Notes under the pieces: model-generated
Told to the model about the DNA's origin: nothing
What the model saw: only the letters and a program-made list of their open reading frames with translations
The model's database searches: none
Origin: Amylibacter sp.
GTDB lineage: Bacteria; Pseudomonadota; Alphaproteobacteria; Rhodobacterales; Rhodobacteraceae
NCBI GenBank assembly: GCA_030625465.1
Contig: DAOUQS010000007.1
Coordinates: 1-21,302 of the forward strand
Reading direction: 5' to 3'
Length of the DNA: 21,302 nt
Shown here: in pieces, positions 14,783 through 21,302 of the stretch
Layout of the letters: every line of letters begins with the position of its first letter
Position numbering within the stretch: the stretch's first letter is position 1
Program-made: the position numbers and the translations under genes

Positions 14783-16870
14783 ATGAGCCGCGATCCACGT
14801 TACGACATCCTTTTTGAGCCGATCAAAATCGGGCCGGTCACGGCAAAAAACCGCTTCTATCAGGTGCCTCATTGCACCGGAATGGGCTATCTGCGACCAC
14901 GCATGCTGGCTGATATGCGTGAAATGAAAGCGATGGGTGGCTGGGGGGTGATCTGCACCGAATATAACTCGATCCATCCCAGTTCGGATGACCTGTCACA
15001 CCCATCAGCCTCGCTCTGGGATGATAGCGATATTCGGGCGCATGCGCTGATGACCGAAAAGGTGCACGCCCATGGTGCGCTGGCGGGGGCTGAATTGTGG
15101 TATGGCGGGATCCGGACCGCAAACATGCTGACGCGCGAAGTGCCGATGGACCTTGCTAGTTTTCCCAATTCCGTAGGCCATCCGTTTCAAACCCGTGGGA
15201 TGGACAAATCCGACATTCGCATGTTTCGCTACTGGCATCGCAAAGCGGCCTTGCGCGCCAAAGAGGCGGAATTTGACATCGTCTATGTCTACGCAACCCA
15301 TGGCTACCTGATCTCAAACTTCCTTAACCCGCATATGAACACGCGCAGCGATGAATATGGCGGCTCGCTTGAAAACAGAACCCGGTTGCTGCGCGAATTG
15401 ATCGAAGAAACCAAAGAGGCTGTGGGCGATCGCTGTGCCGTTGCTGTCCGTTTTGCAGCGGACGAACAAATTGGCGAAGATGGCGTGCCGATCCACGGTG
15501 AGCGGCGCGAGATGTTTGAAATGCTTGCCGAAATGCCGGATCTCTGGGATATCAACATCGCGGATTATTCGCTGGAAATGGGGGTATCGCGTTTCGTCAA
15601 AGAGGCGCCACTGGAACCCTATATGGATTTCGTGAAATCCGTGACCAGCAAACCGGTTGTAACAGTGGGTCGCTTTACCTCGCCTGACACAATGGTCAGC
15701 CAGCTGAAACGTGGCGTAGTCGATATGATTGGTGCGGCGCGTCCGTCAATCGCTGACCCGTTCCTGCCCAATAAAATCGCAGAAGGCCGGATTGACGCTA
15801 TCCGCGAATGTATCGGCTGCAATGTGTGCTATTCTGGTGATGCAATCGGTGTGCCGATCAGGTGCACGCAGAACCCGACGATGGGCGAGGAATGGCGCAA
15901 GGGCTGGCATCCTGAAAAGATTGCAGAAAAAGGCTCAGACGGTAAAGTTCTGGTCGTGGGTGCGGGGCCAACTGGCCTGGAAGCTGCCCGTGCCCTTGGT
16001 GCACGCGGCTATGATGTCATGCTGGCGGAAGCCACGCGCGATCTTGGCGGACGTGTTACACGCGAATGCGCCCTACCGGGGATGGTTGAATATGTTCGCG
16101 TGCGCGCCAACCGCGAACAAGAACTGTTGAACATGCCCAATGTCGAAGTGTACCGCGAAAGCGCGCTGACAGCAGAGGATGTTTTTGCGACCGAAGCCGA
16201 TCACGTAGCGATTGCCACCGGTGCCACATGGCGCCGCGAGCGGTTCAACGAAGAGGCCTATGTCTCCGTTGCCGCAAAAGGTACAACGCCCGAAATCCTA
16301 ACACCCGATGACATCATGGACGGCAAGCTGCCCAAGGGGCCGGTGCTGGTCTATGACGAAGACGGCTATTACATGGGCGGTGTGATCGCCGAACGCCTGA
16401 TTGATGCTGGTCTTGAGGTCACGCTGGCTACACCGTCTGACCAAATATCCCAATGGGCGGGGAAAACCTCGGAACGTTGGCGGGTGCGCACGCATCTTAT
16501 GAAACTGGGGGTTAAAATCATCGTGTCCCACAACCTGACCACATTTGACGGCAAAACGGCAAACCTTGCCTGTGAATATTCCGGGACAGCACTGCCGTTG
16601 CCCGTAAGCTCGGTCGTTATGGTCACGCAACGAACCCCCAATGACGGGCTTTACCGCGACATTCTTGCCAAGGTTGACGGCAAGATTGATGAGCTACCCT
16701 TCACCCTGAAACGGATCGGTGATTGCGAGGCCCCGGCTATTATTGCGGCGGCCATCTATGCTGGTCACAAATACGCTCGCGAGTTGGATACCGTGGTTGA
16801 TCTCGATGAGCCAATGAAACACGACCGGGTTGATGTGGGCGATATCCCCTTTGCGAGGTATAAGTCATGA
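14783..16870 (+). CDS. TMADH-family FMN/4Fe-4S/FAD oxidoreductase (paralogue 3)
   Basis: This 695-residue family member starts MSRDPRYDILFEP after a GGAG site. Cys31 (VPHCTG) matches the FMN-linking cysteine; C343, C346, C349 and C361 ligate the 4Fe-4S cluster; the dinucleotide motif VVGAGPTGLEAA follows. Tyr170 and His173 match the catalytic pair, but the Asp267 position of TMADH is Glu265 here. Tyr61, Ser75 and Trp106 match TMADH Tyr60, Ser74 and Trp105, whereas the Trp264 position is Tyr262 and the third cage tryptophan is absent. It is therefore the closest of the three to TMADH at the specificity positions but altered in its triad. It overlaps the next gene by 4 bp (ATGA). Confidence 0.93.
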   Translation: MSRDPRYDILFEPIKIGPVTAKNRFYQVPHCTGMGYLRPRMLADMREMKAMGGWGVICTEYNSIHPSSDDLSHPSASLWDDSDIRAHALMTEKVHAHGALAGAELWYGGIRTANMLTREVPMDLASFPNSVGHPFQTRGMDKSDIRMFRYWHRKAALRAKEAEFDIVYVYATHGYLISNFLNPHMNTRSDEYGGSLENRTRLLRELIEETKEAVGDRCAVAVRFAADEQIGEDGVPIHGERREMFEMLAEMPDLWDINIADYSLEMGVSRFVKEAPLEPYMDFVKSVTSKPVVTVGRFTSPDTMVSQLKRGVVDMIGAARPSIADPFLPNKIAEGRIDAIRECIGCNVCYSGDAIGVPIRCTQNPTMGEEWRKGWHPEKIAEKGSDGKVLVVGAGPTGLEAARALGARGYDVMLAEATRDLGGRVTRECALPGMVEYVRVRANREQELLNMPNVEVYRESALTAEDVFATEADHVAIATGATWRRERFNEEAYVSVAAKGTTPEILTPDDIMDGKLPKGPVLVYDEDGYYMGGVIAERLIDAGLEVTLATPSDQISQWAGKTSERWRVRTHLMKLGVKIIVSHNLTTFDGKTANLACEYSGTALPLPVSSVVMVTQRTPNDGLYRDILAKVDGKIDELPFTLKRIGDCEAPAIIAAAIYAGHKYARELDTVVDLDEPMKHDRVDVGDIPFARYKS

Positions 16871-17358
16871 CAAAATCAGCTTCCTCTGCCCCGACGCAGG
16901 CTTATATCGATACGTTGCTGCTTTATTACGAGGAAGAGGTTGAGGGAGAGACCTATTTCAAAGCATTGGCGGATTTTGCGGAGCAACCCGATCACAGTGA
17001 TAAGTTGAATTTACTGGCCAAGGTAGAAAACCACGCCGCCAATATCACACTGCCCCTGACCCGCAAATACAATCTGACCCCAAAAGGCGATGCACTCCTG
17101 TTCCAATCTGGGCAAGAAATGGCGCGCAGGGATAACAAAACTTGGGCTGACCTTCTGTCGGAAATGGCACGGCTATTTCCCGGTTATGTAGATGATTTCC
17201 TGCGGCTCGAGGCGATGGCCCCACCCGAAGACTTGCCGCGTTTGAAGCTGCTGACAGCGCATGAGGTTGCAGCGGTTGAATTCCTTGATTTGGAATTATC
17301 GGGTGCACAGGGTAGTGTTGCGCCGTTGAACGCCTATCTTGAGGAAGACATTACATGA
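16867..17358 (+). CDS. Small acidic, helical protein of unknown function, possibly ferritin-like
   Basis: I do not recognise this 163-residue protein. It is soluble, acidic and predicted mostly helical, with four likely helices at about residues 12-38, 45-66, 78-112 and 122-145. Acidic and histidine residues fall in helix-like positions: EEEVEGE (22-28), E54 and H56, then H132, E133 and E138. That recalls ferritin-like four-helix bundles such as rubrerythrin, but the defining ExxH motifs are not present, so a metal centre is only a possibility. Its start overlaps the preceding flavoprotein stop and its stop overlaps the next start (both ATGA). This tight coupling suggests a subunit or chaperone that acts with the neighbouring flavoproteins (inference). 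Confidence 0.8.
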   Translation: MTKSASSAPTQAYIDTLLLYYEEEVEGETYFKALADFAEQPDHSDKLNLLAKVENHAANITLPLTRKYNLTPKGDALLFQSGQEMARRDNKTWADLLSEMARLFPGYVDDFLRLEAMAPPEDLPRLKLLTAHEVAAVEFLDLELSGAQGSVAPLNAYLEEDIT

Positions 17359-17558
17359 ACCGGTCACGGGGTATCTATCTGGGCGCCTTTCTTGCTATTT
17401 CGTTAATCGGCGGGGTCTGGTTCTTTGCCTATGATAAGGCACCAGTCCCTGCCAAAGAAATAAGTCAGGCTGTGGTCTGCGATGCTTGTGCCGCACGCCA
17501 TAAGAACCTGATACGATTGCGCGATGCGGGTGGCCTTACCGCGAAAACGGGGGACTGA
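17355..17558 (+). CDS. Small membrane-anchored CxxC protein of unknown function
   Basis: This 67-residue protein has one membrane helix (about residues 8-26, GIYLGAFLAISLIGGVWFF) after a basic N-terminus, so the rest should face the periplasm. The tail carries CDACAARH (C42, C45, H49). The spacing CxxCxxxH is not the CxxCH of c-type haem; a metal site or a thiol pair is possible. The gene starts in an ATGA overlap and its TGA overlaps the next ATG (TGATG), placing it firmly inside the operon. I know no named family for it. The overlaps and readable motif make a real gene likely despite its size. Confidence 0.72.
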   Translation: MNRSRGIYLGAFLAISLIGGVWFFAYDKAPVPAKEISQAVVCDACAARHKNLIRLRDAGGLTAKTGD

Positions 17559-19519
17559 TGGCGCAAGATTTTCCAAATCTTTTTTCAGAACTTGCTGTCG
17601 GCCCGACATGTTTGAAAAACCGTATCTTATCGACCGGTCATATGACCGTCATGCTGGAAAACGGTGTTCCAAGTGATGCAATGGTCGCCTACCACAAGGC
17701 GCGCGCCGCAGGTGGTGCAGGACTGATTATTCTGGAAGCGGCGCGCGCGCATATATCGGGCGAAGGCAGTCGGCCTGCAATCCGGGCCTATGATGATGCC
17801 TGCATCCCCGGCTACCAACGCATTGCCAAGGCCTGCCATCCCTTTGGTTGCAAGGTTTTTGCCCAGCTTTCACATCCGGGGCGCGAAATGCCGCTGGCAG
17901 CTGATGGTACATATGCCGTGGCCGTAGCACCTTCATCCATCCCCAATGAACGCTTTCATGTCATGCCCCGGGAAATGCCCCGGGCTTCAATAGCTGAAAT
18001 CATTGACGGATTTGAGGCTGCCGCAGGGCGCATTCGTCAGGCCGGGCTGGACGGGGTTGAGGTTGTCGCCTCGCATGGCTACCTGATCGCCCAATTCTTT
18101 AACGCCCGCGTTAATATCAGAACCGACGCATATGGTGGCAGTTTTGAAAACCGGATGCGCTTTGCCCGCGAAGTTCTGAAAGCCGTGCGGCAGGGTGCTG
18201 GGCCTGATCTGGCGGTTGGCATGCGACTGTCAGGCGCGGAAAACGACCATGATGGGCTTGATGATACTGAGTGCCTGAAAATTGCGCGTGCGTTGGCACA
18301 AGACGGAACACTTGATTATCTGAATATGACGGCGGGCACCTCTGCCGGTCTTGCCGGGTCTATCCATATTGTTCCCGCCATGTCGTTTGAGACCGGCTAT
18401 ACAGCACCATTGGCCGCAGCCGTTCGCGCGCAAGTTGATATTCCGGTTTTCGTGGCGGGGCGGATCAACCAGCCCCAAATCGCCGAACAGATACTGGCAT
18501 CAGGGCAGGCGGATATGTGTGGCATGACGCGTGCAATGATTGCCGACCCCAGAATGCCGCAAAAGGCCAAAGCCGGAAACTCGGATGACATCCGCGCCTG
18601 CGTCGCCTGCAATCAGGCCTGCATTGGCCACATGCTGAACGGGTACCCGATCTCATGCATCCAGCACCCAGAAACTGGGCGGGAACTTGAGTTTGGCACA
18701 CGAATACCAACGGAATCACCACGCCAGGTCATGGTGGTGGGCGGCGGCCCCGCTGGCATGAAGGCCGCAGCGGTTGCGGTTGAACGGGGCCATGAGGTAA
18801 CATTATTTGAGGCTGGTTCAATCTTGGGCGGGCAGGTGGCACTTGCGCAGCTTTTGCCGGGACGGGCTGAGTTTGGGGGCGTGACCCAGAACCTTGCCCG
18901 AAAGGTTATGGCCGCCGGTGTTACGGTTAAACTTGGCGTTCGGGTCACACGCGAATTGGTTGATCAGATCCACCCCGATGTGGTGATCATGGCAACAGGC
19001 GCCGTTCCATATACGCCTCTGATAGAAGGTGCTGAGGACGCGCATGTGATTTCCGCTTGGCAGGTGTTGCAGGGCAAAGCAAAAGTTGGTTCGCGAGTTG
19101 TCATCGCCGATTGGCGTTGTGACTGGATCGGATTGGGTCTGGCAGAACAACTGGCCCGAGATGGCTGTTATGTGCGACTTGTTGTGAACGGCATGACAGC
19201 TGGCCAGTCCATTCCGCAATACGCCCGGGATAAATGGCTGGGAGATATGCACCGCCTTGGGGTCGAGGTTATTCCCTATGCGCGCTTTTATGGGGCCGAT
19301 CAAGACAGTGCCTATTTTCAGCACACCTTAAGCGGTGAACCCATCGTGCTGGAAGGCATCGATACCATCGTTACCTCACTTGGGCACCAGCCGGTAACGG
19401 CATTGGCTGACGATCTTGGCGATTGGGGCGGTGACATTCACATGATCGGGGACTGTCTGTCACCGCGAACAGTGGAAGAGGCAGTGCTGGAAGGTCTTAG
19501 GATTGGATCGCAGATATGA
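17558..19519 (+). CDS. FMN/4Fe-4S/FAD oxidoreductase, 2,4-dienoyl-CoA reductase-type member of the TMADH superfamily
   Basis: This 653-residue flavoprotein has the same three-part plan as its neighbours but belongs to a different branch. The cluster motif is CVACNQAC with a fourth cysteine after 11 residues (C348, C351, C355, C367), the CxxCxxxC spacing of 2,4-dienoyl-CoA reductase rather than TMADH. The FMN-linking cysteine is absent (RILSTGHM), so FMN should be non-covalent. His173 in ASHGYLIAQFFN lies in the active site. The motif VMVVGGGPAG starts at 391. Related proteins act in dimethylglycine and N-methylproline demethylation, so N-demethylation is as likely as enoyl reduction. ATG 17558 overlaps the preceding stop by one base. 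Confidence 0.91.
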   Translation: MAQDFPNLFSELAVGPTCLKNRILSTGHMTVMLENGVPSDAMVAYHKARAAGGAGLIILEAARAHISGEGSRPAIRAYDDACIPGYQRIAKACHPFGCKVFAQLSHPGREMPLAADGTYAVAVAPSSIPNERFHVMPREMPRASIAEIIDGFEAAAGRIRQAGLDGVEVVASHGYLIAQFFNARVNIRTDAYGGSFENRMRFAREVLKAVRQGAGPDLAVGMRLSGAENDHDGLDDTECLKIARALAQDGTLDYLNMTAGTSAGLAGSIHIVPAMSFETGYTAPLAAAVRAQVDIPVFVAGRINQPQIAEQILASGQADMCGMTRAMIADPRMPQKAKAGNSDDIRACVACNQACIGHMLNGYPISCIQHPETGRELEFGTRIPTESPRQVMVVGGGPAGMKAAAVAVERGHEVTLFEAGSILGGQVALAQLLPGRAEFGGVTQNLARKVMAAGVTVKLGVRVTRELVDQIHPDVVIMATGAVPYTPLIEGAEDAHVISAWQVLQGKAKVGSRVVIADWRCDWIGLGLAEQLARDGCYVRLVVNGMTAGQSIPQYARDKWLGDMHRLGVEVIPYARFYGADQDSAYFQHTLSGEPIVLEGIDTIVTSLGHQPVTALADDLGDWGGDIHMIGDCLSPRTVEEAVLEGLRIGSQI

Positions 19520-19556
19520 TCACTAACCAGCCGCCCAAACGACGAAGAGGAAAGAA

Positions 19557-20921
19557 ATGATGGATGATAATCAGGTAACGACCCGCGATATGCAGGATAT
19601 GGACACCCATTTTATTCACCCTTGGGAAGATGTCACCGCCATCGGGGCCGAGGCCCGAACGGTCATTACACATGGCGACGGGATCTATATCACCGACAGC
19701 GACGGGAACCGGATGATTGATGGCCCTGGTGGCATGTGGTGCGTGAATGTTGGCTACGGACGCGAAGAAATCGTTGAAGCCGTTGCGGCACAGATGCGTG
19801 AATTAACTTATTTTTCCCCTTGGTCGGTAACCGCCTCACCAGCGGCAATCTTGGCTGACCGGTTGGCCACGATTGCGCCTGGCGACCTGAACAACGTCTT
19901 TTTCACCACCGGTGGTTCAACCGCAGTGGATTCTGCCCTCAGATTTGCATTCTTCTATAACAACTGCCTTGGCCGGCCTGAGAAAAAGCACATCATCTCG
20001 CGCATTGGCGCCTATCACGGCAGCACCTATCTGTCGGCCTCATGTTCGGGCAAGTTGCCGGAAAAAATCAATATGGATATGATCGAGGACCGGGTGCATC
20101 TTTTGCCCAAGCCAAACCCGGCCGAACGCCCAGATGGCATGCCAATCGAGGCGTTTTGCACCGAAAAAGTCGCCGATCTGGAAAATAAAATACTGGAACT
20201 TGGCCCAGATAAAGTGGCCGCCTTCATCGCCGAACCGGTTCTGGCATCCGGTGGTGTGATTATCCCGCCTGACGGCTATTTTAAACGGTGCCACGAAATC
20301 TGCAAAAAATATGATGTTTTGTTCATCGCAGATGAGGTGGTGACGGCTTTTGGACGGCTGGGGCACTATTTTGCCAGCAAGGATGTGTTTGGCGTCGAGC
20401 CGGATATGATCACCACTGCCAAAGGTCTGACATCCGGTTACCTGCCCATGGGGGCATTGCTTATCTCGGATCGCCTGATTGCCGACATCAAGACGACGGG
20501 AAATTCTGCAAAATACTTCTCTAGCGGATTTACCTATTCAGGGCACCCGGTCGCTGCGGCTGCGGCCTTGGCCAATCTTGATATCTTTGAACGCGACGGG
20601 TTGCTTGGCCATGTGCAAAAAACCGCCCCTTACTTTGAAAAGTGTATGAAAGAGCTGGCTGATATTCCGGTCGTCAGTGAGGTCAGGGTCAATGGATTGA
20701 TGGCAGGCGTGGAGTGCTGTCTTGATCCAGATCATCCAGACGAAGAGCGGGATTCAGGATTTTTGCTGGAAGTCGACCGGATATGCCAAGAGAACGGCCT
20801 TTTGCTGCGACCGATTTACGCCACAGCGGTTATGTCTCCGCCACTGACGATCACTGATACCCAGATAGATGATATGACGGGTATATTGCGTCAGGGATTG
20901 GAAACGGCGTTGGCAAGGTGA
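19557..20921 (+). CDS. Class III (omega-type) PLP-dependent aminotransferase
   Basis: This 454-residue cytosolic enzyme is a fold-type I, class III aminotransferase, the group that moves amino groups from terminal (omega) amines to pyruvate or similar acceptors. Lys289 (TTAKGLTSGYLPMGA) should form the Schiff base with PLP. Asp259 in FIADEVVTAFGR binds the pyridine nitrogen, GGST (119-122) the phosphate, Tyr153-His154-Gly155 stacks on the ring, and FTYSGHP completes the site. The length is normal. GAGGAAAG precedes ATG 19557, 37 bp after the oxidoreductase stop. As last gene of the operon it could deaminate the primary amine left after N-dealkylation (inference). A taurine-, beta-alanine- or GABA-like substrate cannot be told apart from sequence. 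Confidence 0.93.
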   Translation: MMDDNQVTTRDMQDMDTHFIHPWEDVTAIGAEARTVITHGDGIYITDSDGNRMIDGPGGMWCVNVGYGREEIVEAVAAQMRELTYFSPWSVTASPAAILADRLATIAPGDLNNVFFTTGGSTAVDSALRFAFFYNNCLGRPEKKHIISRIGAYHGSTYLSASCSGKLPEKINMDMIEDRVHLLPKPNPAERPDGMPIEAFCTEKVADLENKILELGPDKVAAFIAEPVLASGGVIIPPDGYFKRCHEICKKYDVLFIADEVVTAFGRLGHYFASKDVFGVEPDMITTAKGLTSGYLPMGALLISDRLIADIKTTGNSAKYFSSGFTYSGHPVAAAAALANLDIFERDGLLGHVQKTAPYFEKCMKELADIPVVSEVRVNGLMAGVECCLDPDHPDEERDSGFLLEVDRICQENGLLLRPIYATAVMSPPLTITDTQIDDMTGILRQGLETALAR

Positions 20922-21302
20922 CTGGACTTGTTCATCCGTAGCGACCTGAGCCCCTAAAACTCCTCCAAAATGATGTAGAGTCCGCCCAACTAAAGGACGG
21001 ATAAATGAAGAGACGATTCACAGACGCACAGATCATTTCAATGCTTAAGGAACAGGAGGCTGGCGAACGGACAACAGACCAGCTATATCCTAAGGATTGA
21101 ATGGTTCTACATTCGGCGCTGCTTATTACCGCAATGAAGTGAAGCTTTCGCACCCCCCGTGATGCTAAATGGAAATTAAAGAAATATGCTATCAATATTC
21201 AATTACCTTCGCCGGGCACCGAAACGGGAGGTGGCCGAGCTAAAGGTTTCTGTGTCTGGAAACATGGCCGAAATTTCGTTGGGGAAAAGGTCATTTTCCA
21301 TA
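20922..21302. mobile_element. Remnant IS element at the right end of the catabolic locus
   Basis: No intact gene is seen in these 381 bp. They hold the broken OrfA and a leader (about 20965-21004) typical of the sequence just before OrfA in IS3-type elements. I could not find both terminal inverted repeats, so the boundaries are unknown. It lies directly after the aminotransferase gene and may mark the edge of a mobile or rearranged segment. Confidence 0.5.
21005..21210 (+). pseudogene. Decayed IS3-family transposase OrfA remnant
   Basis: After an AAGGACGG site, ATG 21005 opens a frame MKRRFTDAQIISMLKEQEAG that matches the N-terminus of IS3-family OrfA proteins (MKxRFTxxQIIxxLKExEAG). It ends early at TGA 21098-21100. 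In another frame the text resumes with GLNGSTF, and later DAKWKLKK recalls the OrfA segments HGxxxxTF and DAKRLK. The remainder has no clear match. It is therefore a frameshifted, partly deleted remnant. Confidence 0.75.

Noticed and set aside
17478..17501. Possible c-type haem site in the 67-residue protein
   Set aside because: The spacing is CxxCxxxH, not CxxCH; covalent haem attachment is not supported.
20932..21195. Minus-strand open frame of 87 codons at the right end
   Set aside because: Antisense to the IS3-type remnant, whose plus-strand OrfA similarity is clear; no family features.

Overview
The window looks like an alphaproteobacterial chromosome, most likely a marine Roseobacter-type organism. 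The reasons are the polyamine/betaine-type ABC transporters with Tat-exported binding proteins, a BetI-like TetR regulator, several trimethylamine-dehydrogenase (TMADH)-family flavoproteins and moderate GC content. The exact taxon is inferred. No rRNA, tRNA or CRISPR array was seen.

Layout. (1) Positions 1-2005, minus strand: an ATPase and a Tat-exported binding protein (cut by the left edge) of one Pot-type ABC transporter. (2) 2134-2937, plus: a LuxR-type regulator, divergent from that transporter. (3) 7602 down to 2988, minus: a compact operon of a two-domain cupin, an EmrE-like SMR exporter, an enolase-superfamily (mandelate racemase-like) enzyme, a 50-residue small ORF overlapping the enolase stop, and a 691-residue TMADH-family flavoprotein. 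(4) 7603-7871: a divergent control region with a perfect 14-bp palindrome. (5) 7872-20921, plus: an unbroken 13-kb gene series. It holds a complete second Pot-type ABC transporter (binding protein, hairpin/terminator, two permeases, ATPase), a BetI-like TetR regulator, two more TMADH-family enzymes, a 163-residue acidic helical protein, a 67-residue membrane-anchored CxxC protein, a fourth flavin/4Fe-4S oxidoreductase of the dienoyl-CoA-reductase type, and a class III aminotransferase. (6) 20922-21302: a decayed IS3-type transposase remnant.

How the genes may work together (inference): import of an N-methylated amine or betaine-like compound, stepwise oxidative removal of N-alkyl groups by the TMADH-family enzymes, then transamination of the resulting primary amine. 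The enolase-superfamily enzyme and cupin would process the carbon skeleton, and the SMR pump would export excess cation. The BetI-like repressor would act at the palindrome between the two divergent operons. The three TMADH paralogues keep the cofactor ligands but differ at the amine-binding residues, as expected if they act on different substrates or successive intermediates. The two small ORFs between flavoprotein genes, joined by 4-bp and 1-bp overlaps, are candidate undescribed accessory subunits.
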